Origin: an uncultured Lachnospiraceae bacterium
Lineage (GTDB): Bacteria > Bacillota > Clostridia > Lachnospirales > Lachnospiraceae
Reading direction: 5' to 3'
Assembly (NCBI GenBank): GCA_910586125.1
Contig: CAJUHP010000035.1
Coordinates: 1 to 29,032 of the forward strand
Length of the DNA stretch: 29,032 bases
Made by a program: the position numbers and the translations under genes. Below, in pieces: positions 26,764-29,032 of the stretch (positions are counted from its first letter, which is position 1; each line of letters begins with the position of its first letter). The notes under the pieces were generated by a model that worked only from the letters and a program-made list of their open reading frames with translations, was not told where the DNA came from and ran no database searches.

Positions 26764-27918
26764 ATGACAAAAATTGATATTATTTCCGGCTTTTTGGGCG
26801 CCGGAAAAACCACGCTGATCAAAAAACTGATCGCGGAAGCTTTCCAGGGTGAAAAGCTGGTGCTGATCGAAAACGAATTCGGTGAGATCGGGATTGACGG
26901 CGGCTTCTTAAAAGACGCCGGAATCCAGATCACGGAGATGAACTCCGGCTGCATCTGCTGTTCCTTGGTGGGTGATTTCGGAGAGGCCCTGAAAAAAGTC
27001 CTGACGCAGTTTCAGCCGGACCGCATCCTGATCGAACCCTCCGGCGTCGGCAAGCTGTCCGACGTTATTCGGGCGGTTCAGGGCGTGCAGGCGCAGACAC
27101 CGGTTGCCCTGAACAGCTTTGTCACCGTAGTGGACGCCGGCAAGTGCAGGCTGTATATGAAAAATTTCGGTGAATTCTTTAATAATCAGGTGGAGAGCGC
27201 AAACACCATTATTTTAAGCCGGACTCAGAATGTCACGCAGGACAAACTGGAAACTGCCGTATCTATGCTGCGGGAGCACAACGCCAAAGCCGCCGTTATC
27301 ACCACCCCCTGGGATTCTCTGACCGGCGCGCAGATCCGCGAAGCCATGGAAAAGGGTCATGGCCTGGCAGATGAAATGCTCCGGGAACTCGCAGAAGAAC
27401 ACCGCCACGAGCATGTTCACAAGGAATCGGATGACGGATGCGGATGCGGCTGCCATGACGGACAGGAACACTCGCATCATGAGCACAGACGCGCGCATGA
27501 CCATGGCGACCATGATCACGGTGAGCATGACCACGATCGTCACCATGACCATGGCGAGCATGACCACGATCATCCCCATGACCACGGCTGCACCTGCGGC
27601 TGTCATGAGCGTCACCATGACCACGGCCACCATCATGCCGACGACGTCTTTACTAGCTGGGGCGCGGAGACCGCTCACAAATATGAGCGCGCCGAGCTGG
27701 AAGCCCTTCTGGAAGATCTGGCGGACACGACTCTTTACGGCACGGTTCTGCGGGCCAAGGGCATGCTGCCCTCACCGGACGGTTCATGGCTGTATTTTGA
27801 TCTGACGCCCGGCGAATACGAAATCCGGGAGGGAAGCCCGGAGTATACAGGACGGCTCTGTGTCATCGGTTCCGACTTAAAGGAAGACGACTTAAAGCAG
27901 GCGTTCCATATCGCATAA
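26764..27918 (+). CDS. CobW/COG0523-family P-loop metallochaperone-type protein
   Basis: The 384-residue product belongs to the COG0523 G3E family, whose members help deliver zinc, cobalt or other metals. Seen are the P-loop GFLGAGKTT (9-17), the metal motif CICC (63-66), EPSGVG (91-96) and a C-terminal CobW_C-type domain (about 305-384). Between them is an extreme metal-binding loop (212-293) with dozens of His and Asp in HDHxEHD-like repeats and two CGC-type clusters. The usual NKxD guanine-specificity motif reads SRTQ (152-155), so nucleotide preference may differ. ATG 26764 follows AGGAGG with good spacing; the frame opens 15 codons earlier without a site. It has its own promoter and is followed 89 bases later by a second CobW-like gene. 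Confidence 0.9.
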   Translation: MTKIDIISGFLGAGKTTLIKKLIAEAFQGEKLVLIENEFGEIGIDGGFLKDAGIQITEMNSGCICCSLVGDFGEALKKVLTQFQPDRILIEPSGVGKLSDVIRAVQGVQAQTPVALNSFVTVVDAGKCRLYMKNFGEFFNNQVESANTIILSRTQNVTQDKLETAVSMLREHNAKAAVITTPWDSLTGAQIREAMEKGHGLADEMLRELAEEHRHEHVHKESDDGCGCGCHDGQEHSHHEHRRAHDHGDHDHGEHDHDRHHDHGEHDHDHPHDHGCTCGCHERHHDHGHHHADDVFTSWGAETAHKYERAELEALLEDLADTTLYGTVLRAKGMLPSPDGSWLYFDLTPGEYEIREGSPEYTGRLCVIGSDLKEDDLKQAFHIA

Positions 27919-27952
27919 CCGCCTTACGGCAGAATCCATCATAACACGCTGC

Positions 27953-27979
27953 CCGGCTGTCTGCTCTTTCGGCAGCCGG
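27953..27979 (+). other. Hairpin between the two CobW-like genes
   Basis: CCGGCTG (27953-27959) pairs with CAGCCGG (27973-27979) across a 13-base loop. There is no U-tract, so it probably tunes expression or mRNA stability within the operon rather than ending transcription. Confidence 0.45.
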
Positions 27980-28007
27980 ACAGTTCCAGGAAAGGAGCTT
28001 GCCCGCC

Positions 28008-28952
28008 ATGAATACAGGCATTCCCATCTATCTGATCAACGGTTTTTTAGAGGGCGGCAAAACGGAATTTATCAATTTTACCATGCAGCAGGAATATTTT
28101 AATGACGGCGAAAAAACGCTTCTGATCGTCTGCGAGGAGGGGGAGGAGGAATACGATCCCGCCGTTCTGGCCAAGCTGCATACCGTGATGGTGACACTTG
28201 AAAACGAATCCGGCCTGACCGCCGAATTTCTAAAAGAAATGAAAAAAAAGTACCGCCCTCAGCGGGTTATCATCGAGTATAATGGTATGTGGCGCATGAA
28301 TACCCTGACGGATATGAAACTGCCTTCCGGATATGAACTGTATCAGATCATAACGATTCTTGACGCTTCCACATTCCAGCTCTATCTCGACAATATGAAA
28401 TCTCTTGTGGTCGATATGGTATCCCTGGCTGATATGATTGTCTTTAACCGCTGCACGCCGGATATGCCGCTGTCCATGTTCAAGCGCAGCATCCGCGCGG
28501 TCAACCGCCAGGGGCAGGTTATTTTTGAGGACGAAAACGGAGAATTGGCTGATTTTGAGGAAGAACTTCCTTATAATATGGACGCGCCTGTCATTGAGAT
28601 TGCGGAGGATGATTTCGGCATTTTCTATGTCGATGCGCTGGATCACCCGGAAAGATATGACAATAAAGTAGTGCGTTTTACCGCCCGCGTTTTGCGCACC
28701 CCCGCTTTTCCAAAAGGAAGCTTTCTGCCCGGGCGCAATGCGATGACCTGCTGCGCCGACGATGTGGCTTTTATCGGTTTTCTGTGCTATTTTGACCAGG
28801 CTGCCAGTCTCAAAAGCCGTCAGTGGGTCGAGATCACAGCGCGGCTGCGCTGGCAGTACTGCGAAGCCTACAAAGACGAGGGACCCGTCCTCTACGCGGC
28901 AAGCGTCGAGCAGACACAGCCGCCGAAAGAGGATCTCGTATATTTTTCGTGA
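28008..28952 (+). CDS. CobW-like P-loop domain fused to YcgQ/TIGR03943-like domain
   Basis: The 314-residue product begins with an intact P-loop GFLEGGKT (12-19) in a shortened CobW-like domain (about 1-185). This part lacks the CxCC metal motif and has EYNGMW in place of EPSG. The C-terminal part (about 200-314), with RYDNKVVRFTARV, MTCCADD (246-252) and WVEITARL, resembles the soluble end of YcgQ/TIGR03943 proteins, known partners of YcgR permeases and metal-linked COG0523 genes. The assignment rests on recalled motifs and is moderate. ATG 28008 is chosen over TTG 27999 because AAAGGAG is then 10 bases away. It is probably cotranscribed with the preceding His-rich CobW gene and may work with it in metal handling. 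Confidence 0.78.
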   Translation: MNTGIPIYLINGFLEGGKTEFINFTMQQEYFNDGEKTLLIVCEEGEEEYDPAVLAKLHTVMVTLENESGLTAEFLKEMKKKYRPQRVIIEYNGMWRMNTLTDMKLPSGYELYQIITILDASTFQLYLDNMKSLVVDMVSLADMIVFNRCTPDMPLSMFKRSIRAVNRQGQVIFEDENGELADFEEELPYNMDAPVIEIAEDDFGIFYVDALDHPERYDNKVVRFTARVLRTPAFPKGSFLPGRNAMTCCADDVAFIGFLCYFDQAASLKSRQWVEITARLRWQYCEAYKDEGPVLYAASVEQTQPPKEDLVYFS

Positions 28953-28962
28953 TAAAAGAAAC

Positions 28963-29003
28963 GGCGGCTTCGATTTCTGAACCGCCCCCTGTCAAGTAGA
29001 CAG
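28963..29003 (+). other. Broken terminator hairpin and possible insertion-sequence end
   Basis: GGCGG-c-TTC (28963-28971) pairs with GAA-CCGCC (28979-28986), shortly after the CobW-like gene stop, but no T-tract follows. The next bases are CCCTGTC-AAGTA-GACAG, and an ATG at 29004 opens MKKRKLGNEG to the window edge. The layout would fit an IS3-like element joined to the hairpin of a terminator. This is a weak inference from the edge of the window. Confidence 0.25.
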
Positions 29004-29032
29004 ATGAAAAAAAGAAAATTAGGCAACGAGGG

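Noticed and set aside
27214..27805. Long open frames overlapping the His-rich loop on both strands
   Set aside because: They are by-products of the repetitive CAT/GAC codons in the CobW gene.

Overview
The window reads as part of the chromosome of a Gram-positive, low-to-middle GC Firmicute. A member of Clostridia, probably Lachnospiraceae, is the best guess. The reasons are an S12 protein with the Gram-positive insertion, strong TTGACA/TATAAT promoters, AGGAGG ribosome binding sites, acidic tails on RpoB and RpoC, an LTA-synthase-like enzyme, and lipoprotein or Tat-type leader peptides. Family-level placement is inference. No plasmid, phage or CRISPR signal is seen. Only the last ~45 bases hint at an insertion sequence.

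Region 1 (1-4500, minus strand) is the str locus, transcribed rpsL, rpsG, fusA, tuf. The tuf gene runs off the left edge. A consensus promoter precedes rpsL and another precedes tuf. rpsG starts with GTG and fusA with TTG.

Region 2 (4489-10058) is an accessory block between the str locus and rpoC. It holds a HemN-like protein that has lost the radical-SAM cysteines and a large Tat-exported flavoprotein lipoprotein (FMN-binding plus FAD/fumarate-reductase-like domains) with a Gly-Gly-Pro tail. Diverging from these are a LysR-type regulator and an MgtC/SapB membrane protein. A 108-base structured inverted repeat sits between mgtC and rpoC.

Region 3 (10292-18221, minus) is rpoB then rpoC, with rpoB driven by its own consensus promoter. 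The two genes are separated by a 52-bp tandem repeat of about 2.8 copies that can form strings of hairpins. No rplJ/rplL lies directly upstream of rpoB; a divergent gene for a small membrane protein of unknown function is there instead.

Region 4 (18916-21379, minus) is a probable operon of a trigger-factor-like lipoprotein foldase, a LacX/YphB-type aldose 1-epimerase and a small membrane zinc-ribbon protein. Region 5 (21588-25716, plus) holds an LTA-synthase-like phosphoglycerol transferase, a cold-shock protein with a long structured leader containing a terminator-like hairpin, a membrane-anchored NodB polysaccharide deacetylase, and a small helical protein of unknown function.

Region 6 (25798-28952) has a two-domain S1 RNA-binding protein (minus) and a pair of CobW/COG0523-type genes (plus). 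The first has a very His-rich loop. The second is a CobW-like P-loop domain fused to a YcgQ/TIGR03943-like domain. Together they suggest metal allocation. The most interesting unexplained items are the csp leader RNA, the rpoB-rpoC tandem repeat, the overlapping terminator and promoter before rpsL, and the structured element beside rpoC.
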